From: Sunxiuqinia dokdonensis | GTDB taxonomy: Bacteria; Bacteroidota; Bacteroidia; Bacteroidales; Prolixibacteraceae | Direction of reading: 5' to 3' | Assembly (NCBI RefSeq): GCF_001270965.1 | Contig: NZ_LGIA01000149.1 | Coordinates: 62,001-126,000, forward strand | Length of the DNA: 64,000 nucleotides | In this document: positions 32,723 through 40,870 of the stretch, one piece after another | Layout: the number at the start of each line of letters is the position of its first letter | Position numbering within the stretch: position 1 is the stretch's first letter | Position numbers and translations under genes: made by a program | The notes under the pieces: model-generated | What the model saw: the letters and a program-made list of their open reading frames with translations, nothing else | Databases searched by the model: none | What the model was told of the DNA's origin: nothing

Positions 32723-34222
32723 TCAGAGTTTGATTATCACCGGTTCTGAAATTTCGCTTTCGTTGTGAAGCCGATCAAGTGCCGACACCCGAAATTCATA
32801 AGCTATTTTATTCGTTCGTTTGGTCAGATTTAGTTTCGTTTCCTTCGTAATCAGACTGATGAACCGGGTGTCATTCGGATCGAAAACTTCACCCACCTTA
32901 TTCTTGTAAACAATGTAGCGAACAGCTTTATCAAGCTCATTTTCTGTTTTGTCCGGTTTCCATTTTAACACTTTCCCCCACCCTTTTTTTACTTTGCGAG
33001 GTGTCGCCGGTGGCTGGTTGTCAATCCATGGCATTTCCGGAACCAATGCAGGATGAGCATATAACTTGGTTTCCAGGGTGTCCTGAAAACCAATAATATC
33101 GCGGTAAAAATGCTTGGCGCTGTAAAACGCACTCCCCTTGATCTCGGGGATCTTTCGGGTCAGGCGAACCTGATTTGGCAGCTGGTTACATTGCCGCCAT
33201 TCCAAAATGCTGGATGCCGGATCACACTTATAAACCGAATGACCAACGTACAAGGCCCGATCGTAAGTATGCTCTTTCCACCAGTGCGATAAGACTTCAA
33301 AGTTAGCAGCCGGAAATCCGATGTGCCAATAAAGCTGGGGCACCAAATAATCGAGCCAGCCATTCTCCATCCATTTGATCACATCGGCGTACAGGTGATC
33401 GTAATTGGTATTTCCGGCCGAAGTCAAGGAGCCACGCTCATCATCGGCCATGTTGCGCCAAACACCAAAGGGGCTGATTCCAAATTTCACCCACGGCTTA
33501 ACCGACTTGATCGCCTTACTGAGTTGCTCAATGGTTAAATCAACATTCTCGCGCCGCCAGTCTTCCAGTTGCTCCTCCGCAAAGTTCCGCCGGTATTTTT
33601 TAAACGAAAGGGTATCAGGAAAAGCTTCTCCAATAATCGGATAAGGGTAGAAATAGTCATCAAAATGAATGGCATCAATATCATAGCGCCGCAGCACATC
33701 GACGACCACATCGGTAATAAACTGGCGTGTTTCAGGCAAACCCGGGTCAAAATAAAGCGAATTGCCATATTTCACGATCCAATCTTCATGCTCAAATGCG
33801 ACATGTCCGGCAGCCAAAGGTTCGTCATACTTCAATGCCACACGAAACGGATTAAACCAAGCATGAAACTCCATGTTTCGCTTGTGACATTCATCAATCC
33901 AGAACTGCAAGGGATCGTAGCCGGGATCCTGCCCGGGCGTGCCTGTCAGATAGCGGGACCACGGCTCTATGTCGGACGGGTAAAATGCATCAGATGCAGG
34001 CCGCATCTGGAAAATGACGGCATTCATTCCAATTTGCTGAAGTTTGTTAAGCAACACGTGAGCCTCCTGCTGCTGACTAGCAATACTCAACCCAGGTTTC
34101 GAGGGCCAATCAATGTTGGAAACCGTAGCCACCCACGCCGCCCTAAATTCTCGTTTAGGACTTTGCTGCGAAAAGCTGTTCATCGAAAATAAAAGCAATA
34201 TCAAAACTAGTTTTGAACGCAT
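32723..34222 (-). CDS. DigH-like glycoside hydrolase (GHL10 / family 10-like)
   Basis: A 499-residue secreted hydrolase with a signal peptide (about residues 1-18, ending NSFS). The catalytic TIM barrel (GHL10, DUF187) starts at REFRAAWVATVSNIDWPSKP, and includes QMRPASDAFYPSD, FHAWFNPFR, DAIHFDDYFYPYP and PQLYWHIGF. A fibronectin-like domain follows near the C-terminus (TPRKVKKGWGKVLKWKPDKT). E. coli DigH of this family hydrolyses denuded (peptide-free) peptidoglycan strands. It is the first gene of the five-gene cluster, with a 91-base gap to the glycosyltransferase gene. Confidence 0.9.
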   Translation of the reverse strand: MRSKLVLILLLFSMNSFSQQSPKREFRAAWVATVSNIDWPSKPGLSIASQQQEAHVLLNKLQQIGMNAVIFQMRPASDAFYPSDIEPWSRYLTGTPGQDPGYDPLQFWIDECHKRNMEFHAWFNPFRVALKYDEPLAAGHVAFEHEDWIVKYGNSLYFDPGLPETRQFITDVVVDVLRRYDIDAIHFDDYFYPYPIIGEAFPDTLSFKKYRRNFAEEQLEDWRRENVDLTIEQLSKAIKSVKPWVKFGISPFGVWRNMADDERGSLTSAGNTNYDHLYADVIKWMENGWLDYLVPQLYWHIGFPAANFEVLSHWWKEHTYDRALYVGHSVYKCDPASSILEWRQCNQLPNQVRLTRKIPEIKGSAFYSAKHFYRDIIGFQDTLETKLYAHPALVPEMPWIDNQPPATPRKVKKGWGKVLKWKPDKTENELDKAVRYIVYKNKVGEVFDPNDTRFISLITKETKLNLTKRTNKIAYEFRVSALDRLHNESEISEPVIIKL

Positions 34223-34580
34223 AAGTCAAAATTTAATTCGATTAGTTTGAGGTATAAAATTAGGGCTATTCTGCTAATTAAAATACTGAAATCGTCATCA
34301 ATCGGCTGTAGTCTGTCAGCATGCAAGCACAAAACGCTGTTCATGAACAAATTAAACTTCACGAGCCTGGCCAAAATTCGGTTCTCCCTTATTCGTTTCT
34401 CTTCGTTTAAACGAATTCGACAGGCTATTTATTCTTCTATTTCTTTGGGGTTCCAGCATTACACATTCAACTGACCATAAAACCAACGGACACCAAAACC
34501 CAAACGGCTGACCACTAACTGCTCGGGTTTTAACTGGCTGTTAAAAACTACCATTCTTATTGGATTATTCAATAATATCG
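34223..34580. other. Intergenic stretch without a visible gene
   Basis: About 360 bases upstream of the divergent hydrolase gene. A short palindrome (TCGTTTAAACGA) is near 34404; no ORF, tRNA or clear terminator is seen. Confidence 0.4.
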
Positions 34581-34612
34581 TTGCACATCTTTTGTTTTTT
34601 TTGATATCTTTG
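34581..34612 (+). promoter_or_regulatory. Promoter of the structured small RNA
   Basis: GTTG at 34580-34583, 21 bases, then the exact -7 box TATCTTTG at 34605-34612, predicting a start near 34619. Confidence 0.65.
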
Positions 34613-34618
34613 AGCCGA

Positions 34619-34804
34619 AATCGAAATGTACTTGTTCAGGCTTTTGCTTGTGACAAGTATGTTAGTAGCAAACTGGGAATTCGCTGTCTTTCGGGACAGC
34701 ACACCACAATTTCCAGCTGCTCATGGTTTATTAGGTTTAGTTGGTTTAGGTTAGTTCCCCGAGAGATCGGGGCGGAAAAGGCAGTCAGAGGACTGCCTTT
34801 TTAT
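34619..34804 (+). ncRNA. Structured small RNA of about 185 nt, family unassigned
   Basis: No reading frame explains this stretch, but it has a promoter, four successive stems and a terminator. Helix 1 is 34629-34635 with 34653-34659 and can extend with G-U pairs. Helix 2 is 34664-34668 with 34717-34721, then 34673-34681 with 34708-34716 after a CAAA bulge, enclosing a hairpin 34683-34688/34695-34700. Helix 3 is 34757-34762 with 34767-34772. The last stem, 34777-34786 with 34791-34800, is followed by TTATTTT. The length is like 6S RNA, but the multi-hairpin layout is not the classical single long 6S rod. Confidence 0.6.
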
Positions 34805-34845
34805 TTTCCAACGAATTTTGTTAGTCCTTCGATTAGTACAAATAA

Positions 34846-34881
34846 AAAAGAGTTACAAACAACTGCTTATAACTCTTTCAT
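34846..34881 (-). terminator. Terminator of the tRNA-Ala gene
   Basis: On the minus strand AAAGAGTTA pairs with TAACTCTTT, followed by a T-run, just downstream of the tRNA and convergent with the small RNA. Confidence 0.75.
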
Positions 34882-34888
34882 TTTCAGT

Positions 34889-34961
34889 GGAGAATATCGG
34901 AATCGAACCGATGACCTTTTGACTGCCAGTCAAACGCTCTAGCCAACTGAGCTAATCCCCC
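34889..34961 (-). tRNA. tRNA-Ala (anticodon GGC)
   Basis: A 73-nt cloverleaf folds cleanly: acceptor GGGGGAT/ATTCTCC, D arm GCTC..GAGC, anticodon stem TTTGA/TCAAA with loop CTGGCAG (anticodon GGC), and T arm ATCGG-TTCGATT-CCGAT. The G3-U70 pair that identifies alanine tRNAs is present. The CCA end is not encoded. A TATATTTG box lies upstream at 34987-34980. Confidence 0.95.
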
Positions 34962-35088
34962 ATCATTTTTTTTGCACCGCAAATATAATAATATTTTCAA
35001 AATACATAACGCGATTTCATTTTGGTTTGATTTTTGTTTTCCCTGGTTTAAAATAACCTCTCATTTCTAAACAATTAAATCAAACGCT

Positions 35089-35769
35089 ATGGAAACAAAA
35101 AAAACAAAGAAAGCTGATCTGGAAAACAAACGGCCACTTTTACTCAGCATTGGCCTGGTTATTTCGTTATCATTTACCCTTTTGGCATTCAGCTGGAAAA
35201 CCCCGATTAAGGAAATGGACGACTTTGGACAGGTTCAATGGGATATTCCGGATGATGTCATCATCCCGCTGACCAAACCAGAGAAAAAAGAGCTTGCGCC
35301 CCCGGTTCAAACCGTCACCGAATTTGTGCTTGTTGACAACGAAACCGAAATAGACGATCAGGAACTTGATATTTTCGACACTGAAATGACCGACGAGGGA
35401 ATTGACGTAAATGCCCTTATAGATAAAAATCGCGAGGAGGAACTTGTTGATGAAACCGTCTACTTCTTTGTTGATGAAATGCCCGAATTCCCCGGAGGCA
35501 TGGAAGCTCTGCTTCGTTATATCGCCAAGGCGGTTGATTATCCGGTGGTCGCAAAGGAAAATGGCATTCAAGGGAAAGTTTACCTTAACTTTGTGGTTAA
35601 TACCAATGGACAAGTGAGTGATGCAACCGTTGTTCGAGGCGTTGATCCATCGCTGGACAAGGAAGCGCTGCGAGTCGTGAACAGCATGCCCTTGTGGCGA
35701 CCAGGAAAACAGGCTGGCAAAGCAGTCCGGGTTGCCTACCACGTTCCTATTAGTTTTGTCCTCCAATAA
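35089..35769 (+). CDS. Energy transducer TonB (first copy)
   Basis: A 226-residue TonB protein. It has one N-terminal membrane helix (about residues 18-38), an acidic/proline periplasmic linker (EKKELAPPVQTVTEF, then many Asp/Glu), and a C-terminal TonB domain with the Bacteroidota signature EFPGGMEALLRYIAKAVDYP and VYLNFVVNTNGQVSDATVVR. It transmits proton-motive force to outer-membrane receptors. The linker has few prolines and is unusually acidic. A close paralogue follows 129 bases downstream; no exbBD genes are nearby. Confidence 0.9.
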   Translation: METKKTKKADLENKRPLLLSIGLVISLSFTLLAFSWKTPIKEMDDFGQVQWDIPDDVIIPLTKPEKKELAPPVQTVTEFVLVDNETEIDDQELDIFDTEMTDEGIDVNALIDKNREEELVDETVYFFVDEMPEFPGGMEALLRYIAKAVDYPVVAKENGIQGKVYLNFVVNTNGQVSDATVVRGVDPSLDKEALRVVNSMPLWRPGKQAGKAVRVAYHVPISFVLQ

Positions 35770-35898
35770 ACAAAACACCAAATTGTCCTGTTAATTATTT
35801 AGGAACTGAACTCTTGGTTTTGAAGATTATTTTTTATCTTTAAGCCCTCAATTAAAAAAATTGTTTCTGAAAATAGAATAAACTTCTAAAACTGAATT

Positions 35899-36582
35899 AT
35901 GGAACCAAAGAAATCACCAAAAGCCGATCTTGAGAACAAAAGAAATATCTTTGTTCAGATAGGTTTTGTGGTTGCTCTAGGTCTTTGCTTACTTGCTTTT
36001 GAATGGACCTCAAAAGTAGATCAGGCTGCATCCTTAGGATCAGTTGCTGAGCAGGAAGTTGAAGACGAGATCATCCCCATTACCCGTCAAGAAGAAGTAA
36101 AACCACCACCACCGCCGCCGCCACCAAAGGTTGTTGAGGTGCTGAATATTGTGGACGACGAAACAGAAATCGAAGACGAACTTGAGATTGAAGACACCGA
36201 TATTGACGAAGAAACAGCAATTGAAGTAGCTCCGGTTATTCAGGAAGAAGAAGAAGCCGACGAAGGTCAGGTGTTCTTTATCGTTGAAGACATGCCGGAA
36301 TTTCCAGGTGGAGAATTGGCTTTGCGTAAGTTTATTGCCAATTCCATTAAGTATCCGGTAATTGCTCAGGAAAACGGAATTCAGGGCAAAGTTTACGTGA
36401 ACTTTGTTGTTGATACCGACGGAAGTATTACCAATGCGCGAATTGCCCGCGGGGTTGACAATTCATTGGATAAAGAAGCACTTCGTGTGGTAAACACACT
36501 TCCAAAATGGAAACCAGGACAACAAAGGGGAAAACCAGTAAAAGTATCTTACACGGTTCCAATCAACTTTGTTTTACAATAA
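35899..36582 (+). CDS. Energy transducer TonB (second copy)
   Basis: A 227-residue TonB paralogue with the same layout: N-terminal helix (IFVQIGFVVALGLCLLAFEW), a polyproline stretch of eight prolines (EEVKPPPPPPPPKVVEV), an Asp/Glu-rich linker, and a C-terminal domain with EFPGGELALRKFIANSIKYP and VYVNFVVDTDGSITNARIAR. The start MEPKKSPKADLENKRN parallels METKKTKKADLENKRP of the first copy, showing duplication. The two may serve different receptors or heteromerise. It ends in a terminator 20 bases downstream. Confidence 0.92.
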   Translation: MEPKKSPKADLENKRNIFVQIGFVVALGLCLLAFEWTSKVDQAASLGSVAEQEVEDEIIPITRQEEVKPPPPPPPPKVVEVLNIVDDETEIEDELEIEDTDIDEETAIEVAPVIQEEEEADEGQVFFIVEDMPEFPGGELALRKFIANSIKYPVIAQENGIQGKVYVNFVVDTDGSITNARIARGVDNSLDKEALRVVNTLPKWKPGQQRGKPVKVSYTVPINFVLQ

Positions 36583-36600
36583 CGATTTTAGATAAACGAA

Positions 36601-36637
36601 AAATCCTGGCTCCGTTATTTCGGGACCAGGATTTTTT
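36601..36637 (+). terminator. Terminator after the second tonB gene
   Basis: 9-bp stem (36601-36609 with 36626-36634) and a T-run; it ends 22 bases before the hflX start. Confidence 0.85.
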
Positions 36638-36658
36638 ATGGATTAAACTTCAATTTGA

Positions 36659-37870
36659 ATGATAGAGACCGCCAAAATACAGGAAACAGCCGTTTTAGTT
36701 GGCTTAATTAACCAAGACCAGGACGAAAGGCAAGCCCGCGAATACCTGGATGAGTTGGAGTTTTTAGCTGAAACGGCAGGCGCACGGGTTGAAAAGCAAT
36801 TCTTTCAGCGATTGGAGGTCCCCAATTCGGCAACCTTCGTTGGCTCAGGAAAATTGGAGGAGATTAATAATTTCGTCAAGATTCATGAGATCGACACCGT
36901 CATTTTTGACGATGAATTGAGCCCGACCCAACTCCGGAATATTGAGCGAACCCTGGAGTGCAAAGTGCTGGACCGAACCAACCTGATTCTGGATATTTTT
37001 GCCAAGCGGGCACAAACAGCCCATGCCAAAACGCAGGTCGAACTGGCACAGTACCAATATATGCTGCCACGCCTGACCCGCATGTGGACCCACCTGGAGC
37101 GTCAGCGCGGTGGAATTGGCATGCGTGGCCCGGGTGAAACCCAGATTGAAACCGACCGCCGGATTATTCTCGACAAAATAGCCCGCCTGAAAGTTCAGCT
37201 TGAAAAAATTGACAAGCAAAAGGCCACCCAACGCAAAAACCGAGGAAAGCTGGTTCGTGTGGCCTTGGTAGGCTACACCAACGTGGGCAAGTCGACCATT
37301 ATGAACATGCTGGCCAAATCGGAAGTATTTGCCGAGAATAAACTGTTTGCCACCCTGGACACCACCGTGCGCAAAATGGTGATTGGCAACCTGCCGTTTT
37401 TGCTGGCCGATACGGTTGGCTTTATTCGCAAGCTGCCCCACGGACTGGTTGAATCGTTTAAATCGACTCTTGACGAGGTGCGCGAAGCCGACATTTTGGT
37501 GCATGTGGTTGATATTTCGCATACCGGATTTGAAGAGCAGATTGATACGGTGAATGAAACCCTTTCAGAAATAAAAACCGGTGAGAAACCGACAATCTAC
37601 GTATTCAATAAAATTGACGCCTTTGAATACATCAAAAAAGACGACGATGATTTAAGTCCAAAAACCAAGGATAATCTCTCGCTCGAAGAATTGAAAAACA
37701 GTTGGATGGGTAAAAATAACACGCCATCGCTTTTTATTTCGGCAACCGAAAAGGAAAACATTGAAGAGTTCAAAAAAGTGCTTTATGAGGAAGTGAAGAA
37801 AGTACACATCACCCGCTTTCCGTACAACGACTTTTTATACGATATTGACTGGACAAAACCACAGGAATAA
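36659..37870 (+). CDS. hflX: GTPase HflX
   Basis: A 403-residue ribosome-associated GTPase that splits stalled ribosomes under stress. The HflX N-terminal domain covers about residues 10-195, including the glycine-rich RQRGGIGMRGPGETQIETDR (149-168). The G domain follows, with G1 GYTNVGKST (205-213), G3 DTVGFIRKLPHGLVESFKST and G4 FNKID. It ends with a short C-terminal extension. Length is in the family range. The frame starts at an ATG right after the tonB terminator. Confidence 0.95.
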   Translation: MIETAKIQETAVLVGLINQDQDERQAREYLDELEFLAETAGARVEKQFFQRLEVPNSATFVGSGKLEEINNFVKIHEIDTVIFDDELSPTQLRNIERTLECKVLDRTNLILDIFAKRAQTAHAKTQVELAQYQYMLPRLTRMWTHLERQRGGIGMRGPGETQIETDRRIILDKIARLKVQLEKIDKQKATQRKNRGKLVRVALVGYTNVGKSTIMNMLAKSEVFAENKLFATLDTTVRKMVIGNLPFLLADTVGFIRKLPHGLVESFKSTLDEVREADILVHVVDISHTGFEEQIDTVNETLSEIKTGEKPTIYVFNKIDAFEYIKKDDDDLSPKTKDNLSLEELKNSWMGKNNTPSLFISATEKENIEEFKKVLYEEVKKVHITRFPYNDFLYDIDWTKPQE

Positions 37871-37948
37871 GCCTATCCATAAGTTCTCCCTGCAAACAAA
37901 AACTTGATGCTTGGCAGTCGAAAGTTCTAGCTTGGGAACACAGATTTC

Positions 37949-38166
37949 GGTAGAACTGAAAAGTTTTCGGTAGCGTTGATTGTTTTTTGGTAGCGTCGAA
38001 AATTTATTGGTACACACTGAAAAAAATTCCGTAGAAATGAGAAATTTCCGGTAGAACTCAGAATTTTACCATCGAACTGAAAATTTCGTGGTAGAACTCA
38101 AAATTTTCGTGGCAGAACTCAAAATCTTCCGGTAGAACTCAAAATTTTCTGGTCGAATTCAAAAAT
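37949..38166. repeat. Degenerate tandem array, 20-22-bp unit, about 11 copies
   Basis: Units start near 37949, 37969, 37989, 38009, 38029, 38050, 38069, 38090, 38111, 38131 and 38151. The pattern is GGTAGAACTCAAAATTTTCY: a conserved GGTAGAACT followed by an A/T tract. Units differ at several positions and no unit is invariant, unlike CRISPR repeats. It lies between hflX and the asd terminator. Confidence 0.85.
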
Positions 38167-38196
38167 GAATCAGAGAAGGTTGTTCAAATCAGTAAA

Positions 38197-38231
38197 AAAA
38201 CCCCGGTTGAAATTTCAGCCGGGTTTTTTTA
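38197..38231. terminator. Bidirectional terminator between hflX and asd
   Basis: AAAAAAACCCCGG ... CCGGGTTTTTTT: a GC stem with a palindromic TGAAATTTCA centre, A-run on one side and T-run on the other. Confidence 0.85.
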
Positions 38232-38248
38232 TTTTGATCGTAGATCGT

Positions 38249-39259
38249 TTATTTCACTTCGCCGTTGGCAATTAACCATTCGGCAATTTGGACAGCGTTA
38301 AGCGCGGCACCTTTTTTAATTTGATCGCCCACACACCAAAAGGTAATTCCCTTGGGGTTGGTCAGGTCTTTACGCAAACGGCCAACATATACATCGTCTT
38401 TGCCCGCAACAAAAAGCGGCATGGGGTATTCTTTGGCTTCAGGTTTGTCAACCACGGTGAGGCCTTTAAAATTATCGAAGGCCTCGCGAACCTGCTGCAG
38501 GTTCAGCTCATCTTCCGTTTCCAGCCAAATGGCTTCGGAGTGCGAACGGGCAACCGGCACACGTACACAAGTGGCGCTCACTTCGGCGTCGGTGTGCATA
38601 ATTTTTTTGGTTTCCCAGTTCATTTTCATCTCCTCTTTGGTGTATCCGTTTTCAAGGAAAACATCGATGTGAGGAATGATATTCATCGACAACTGGTACT
38701 GAAACTTCTCGATGGTTGGTTCTTCGCCATTGGCAATCTGCTTGGTTTGCTCTTCCAGTTCGGCAATTCCCTGAGCTCCGGCTCCACTGGCTGCCTGGTA
38801 AGTCGCCACCTGAATTTTGGTAATTTTCGACAAGTTTTCAATCGGTTTCAGGGCAACCACCATTTGGATGGTCGAACAGTTTGGATTGGCAATAATATTA
38901 CGCGGACGATTTTTCGAATCTTCCGGATTCACTTCAGGAACAACCAAGGGCACATCGTCGTCGTAGCGGAATGCGCTGGAGTTATCAATCATTACCGCGC
39001 CATATTTTGTAATAGTCGATGCAAACTCCTTGGAAATGGAAGCGCCAGCCGATGTCAAGGCAATATCAATGTCCTTGAAGTCATCGTTGTGTTTCAATTC
39101 CTTCACGGTCAGTTTCTTTCCTTTAAAGTCATACACTTTACCGGCACTACGGGCCGACCCAAATAAAACTAACTCATCGAGTGGGAAATTACGCTCGGCC
39201 AGAACTTCCAAAAATTCCTGCCCTACAGCACCACTTGCACCAACAACTGCAACTTTCAT
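38249..39259 (-). CDS. asd: Aspartate-semialdehyde dehydrogenase
   Basis: A 336-residue enzyme reducing aspartyl phosphate to aspartate semialdehyde with NADPH, for lysine, diaminopimelate, methionine and threonine synthesis. The Rossmann motif GASGAVG is at residues 7-13, FGSARSAGK marks the NADP 2-phosphate site, and the catalytic Cys128 is in NPNCSTIQ. The histidine motif [11 protein letters not shown] is present. Length is normal. The aspartate kinase gene lies about 14 kb away in this window, so the two are not in one operon. Confidence 0.95.
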   Translation of the reverse strand: MKVAVVGASGAVGQEFLEVLAERNFPLDELVLFGSARSAGKVYDFKGKKLTVKELKHNDDFKDIDIALTSAGASISKEFASTITKYGAVMIDNSSAFRYDDDVPLVVPEVNPEDSKNRPRNIIANPNCSTIQMVVALKPIENLSKITKIQVATYQAASGAGAQGIAELEEQTKQIANGEEPTIEKFQYQLSMNIIPHIDVFLENGYTKEEMKMNWETKKIMHTDAEVSATCVRVPVARSHSEAIWLETEDELNLQQVREAFDNFKGLTVVDKPEAKEYPMPLFVAGKDDVYVGRLRKDLTNPKGITFWCVGDQIKKGAALNAVQIAEWLIANGEVK

Positions 39260-39358
39260 AATTAAACAAATTTTGTTAATTTCAATTCATCATTTACGTT
39301 CGTTCAAACGTCGTATAAAGTCCGCAAAATTAGTAGTTTGCTTTTAAATTTTCACACA

Positions 39359-40810
39359 ATGTGGCGTATAAATACTTTTTTTCTTTTGATGCTTTCAATA
39401 TTATTAACAAATGAAAGCTGCGGCACGATCATATGGGAGGAAAATTTCAACACGCCCGATCTGGGTGTCTGGGGTGACGAGGATGGGGAAAGCCTGCATA
39501 TCAATCTGGATCAAGGAGAAAACTGGAGCATCAATTATGATGACTGTAGTTTAACCGCCGAAAATGACTACGTGAAAACTGTTTCCACTTCGGGTGGGCG
39601 GTTTGAGGCGCTCGACTGCGATGGCGAGGCCATTTGGTACTCACCTTGGATCAACATCAGTAAATACCTGGATGTCAATTGTGAGCTGACAGCACGCGAA
39701 ACCGGCAGTGGTGCCAATTCGGCTAATAAATACCTGAAAGCTTATTTCCAACTCGACGACCGAGAGGAAGTTTTATTTGAAGTGAATGGCCTGAACGAAG
39801 GCAACTGGGGCGAAGCTGTAGCCAGCCAAATGCTGCTGGAGGGCGATTCCCTGCGTATTGTTGTGCGTTTAAACAGCAGCTATGCCAACGACAAAGTGAT
39901 TCTGGATGCCGTCAGGCTGTGGTCGGACCAGCCGGAGGTGATTGATCCGAATCAACTGGCCGAAGCTGGCGATCTGCTGATTAACGAAGTATTATTCGAT
40001 CCGTACCCCGGTGGTGTCGATTTTGTGGAACTGGTGAACCGCTCAGAAAAAGCCATCAGGCTCGACCACTTGCTGCTGGCCAGCCGGAACGATGATGGCT
40101 CGTTTAAGAAAGTGGTGCCGCTAAGCAGTCAGGAAAGCTTCATCGAGCCTCAAAGCTATTTGGTGCTGAGCGAAAACCACGAACAAGTGTTGGTGTTTTA
40201 TGAAAGTCGGTGTCCTGAATGTTTTTTGAATCTGGACGATATGCCTGCCTTTAATAATGACTTGGGCCAGGTTGTTTTGCTCAATGATTCGCTGGAAATT
40301 CTGGACGAAATGCATTACACCAACAAAATGCACCACTCCTTATTGGTTGATGAAGAAGGTGTTTCGCTGGAGCGGATTTCGCTGGACGAAGCGGGCACGG
40401 AACCTTCCAACTGGGCATCGGCCAGTGCGTCGGTGCGTTTTGCTACGCCGGGCTACGAAAATTCGATGAGCCGGGAAAACTACGAAACAACTGACCAAAT
40501 CAGCCTGGAGCCGAAATCATTTTCGCCCAACGACGATGGCTACAACGACTACCTGAGCATCAGCTACCAATTTGAAAATCCAAATTACGTTGCCAACCTC
40601 AAAATTTTCAACTCACATGGCCAGCCGGTTTGCGAACTTGTGAAAAATGAACCTGCCGGAAGTGAAGGCGAATGGATTTGGACCGGCGAACAAAGTGATG
40701 GCAAAAAAAGCCGCCTGGGTCTTTATGTCGTTCTGCTTGAACTTCACGATCAAAATGGAACAGTCAAACAATACAAAAAGGCTTGCAGCATCACCGACCG
40801 TCTGGAATAA
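39359..40810 (+). CDS. Lamin tail domain protein with C-terminal FlgD/CHU_C-like domain
   Basis: A 483-residue exported protein. I start at the ATG 39359 (MWRINTFFLLMLSILLTNES, signal peptide). The N-terminal part (about 25-200) is a beta-sandwich-like domain of unknown class. A lamin tail domain follows at about 205-360 (LLINEVLFDPYPGGVDFVEL). The C-terminal 100 residues resemble the gliding-motility/CHU_C type found at the surface of Bacteroidota (LEPKSFSPNDDGYNDYLSIS). It is probably a surface or secreted adhesin-type protein. No enzymatic residues are evident. Confidence 0.8.
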   Translation: MWRINTFFLLMLSILLTNESCGTIIWEENFNTPDLGVWGDEDGESLHINLDQGENWSINYDDCSLTAENDYVKTVSTSGGRFEALDCDGEAIWYSPWINISKYLDVNCELTARETGSGANSANKYLKAYFQLDDREEVLFEVNGLNEGNWGEAVASQMLLEGDSLRIVVRLNSSYANDKVILDAVRLWSDQPEVIDPNQLAEAGDLLINEVLFDPYPGGVDFVELVNRSEKAIRLDHLLLASRNDDGSFKKVVPLSSQESFIEPQSYLVLSENHEQVLVFYESRCPECFLNLDDMPAFNNDLGQVVLLNDSLEILDEMHYTNKMHHSLLVDEEGVSLERISLDEAGTEPSNWASASASVRFATPGYENSMSRENYETTDQISLEPKSFSPNDDGYNDYLSISYQFENPNYVANLKIFNSHGQPVCELVKNEPAGSEGEWIWTGEQSDGKKSRLGLYVVLLELHDQNGTVKQYKKACSITDRLE

Positions 40811-40870
40811 TGCGACCACCATTCCATATAAACCCACAAAAATCAACCAATCATTAAAACCCAATTTTCA

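Noticed and set aside
34619-34804. Identification as 6S RNA or tmRNA
   Set aside because: No tag-peptide frame or tRNA-like ends for tmRNA, and the several separate hairpins do not match the long single rod of 6S.
37949-38166. Possible CRISPR array
   Set aside because: No invariant repeat, unit of only about 20 bp with no room for spacers, and no cas genes nearby.
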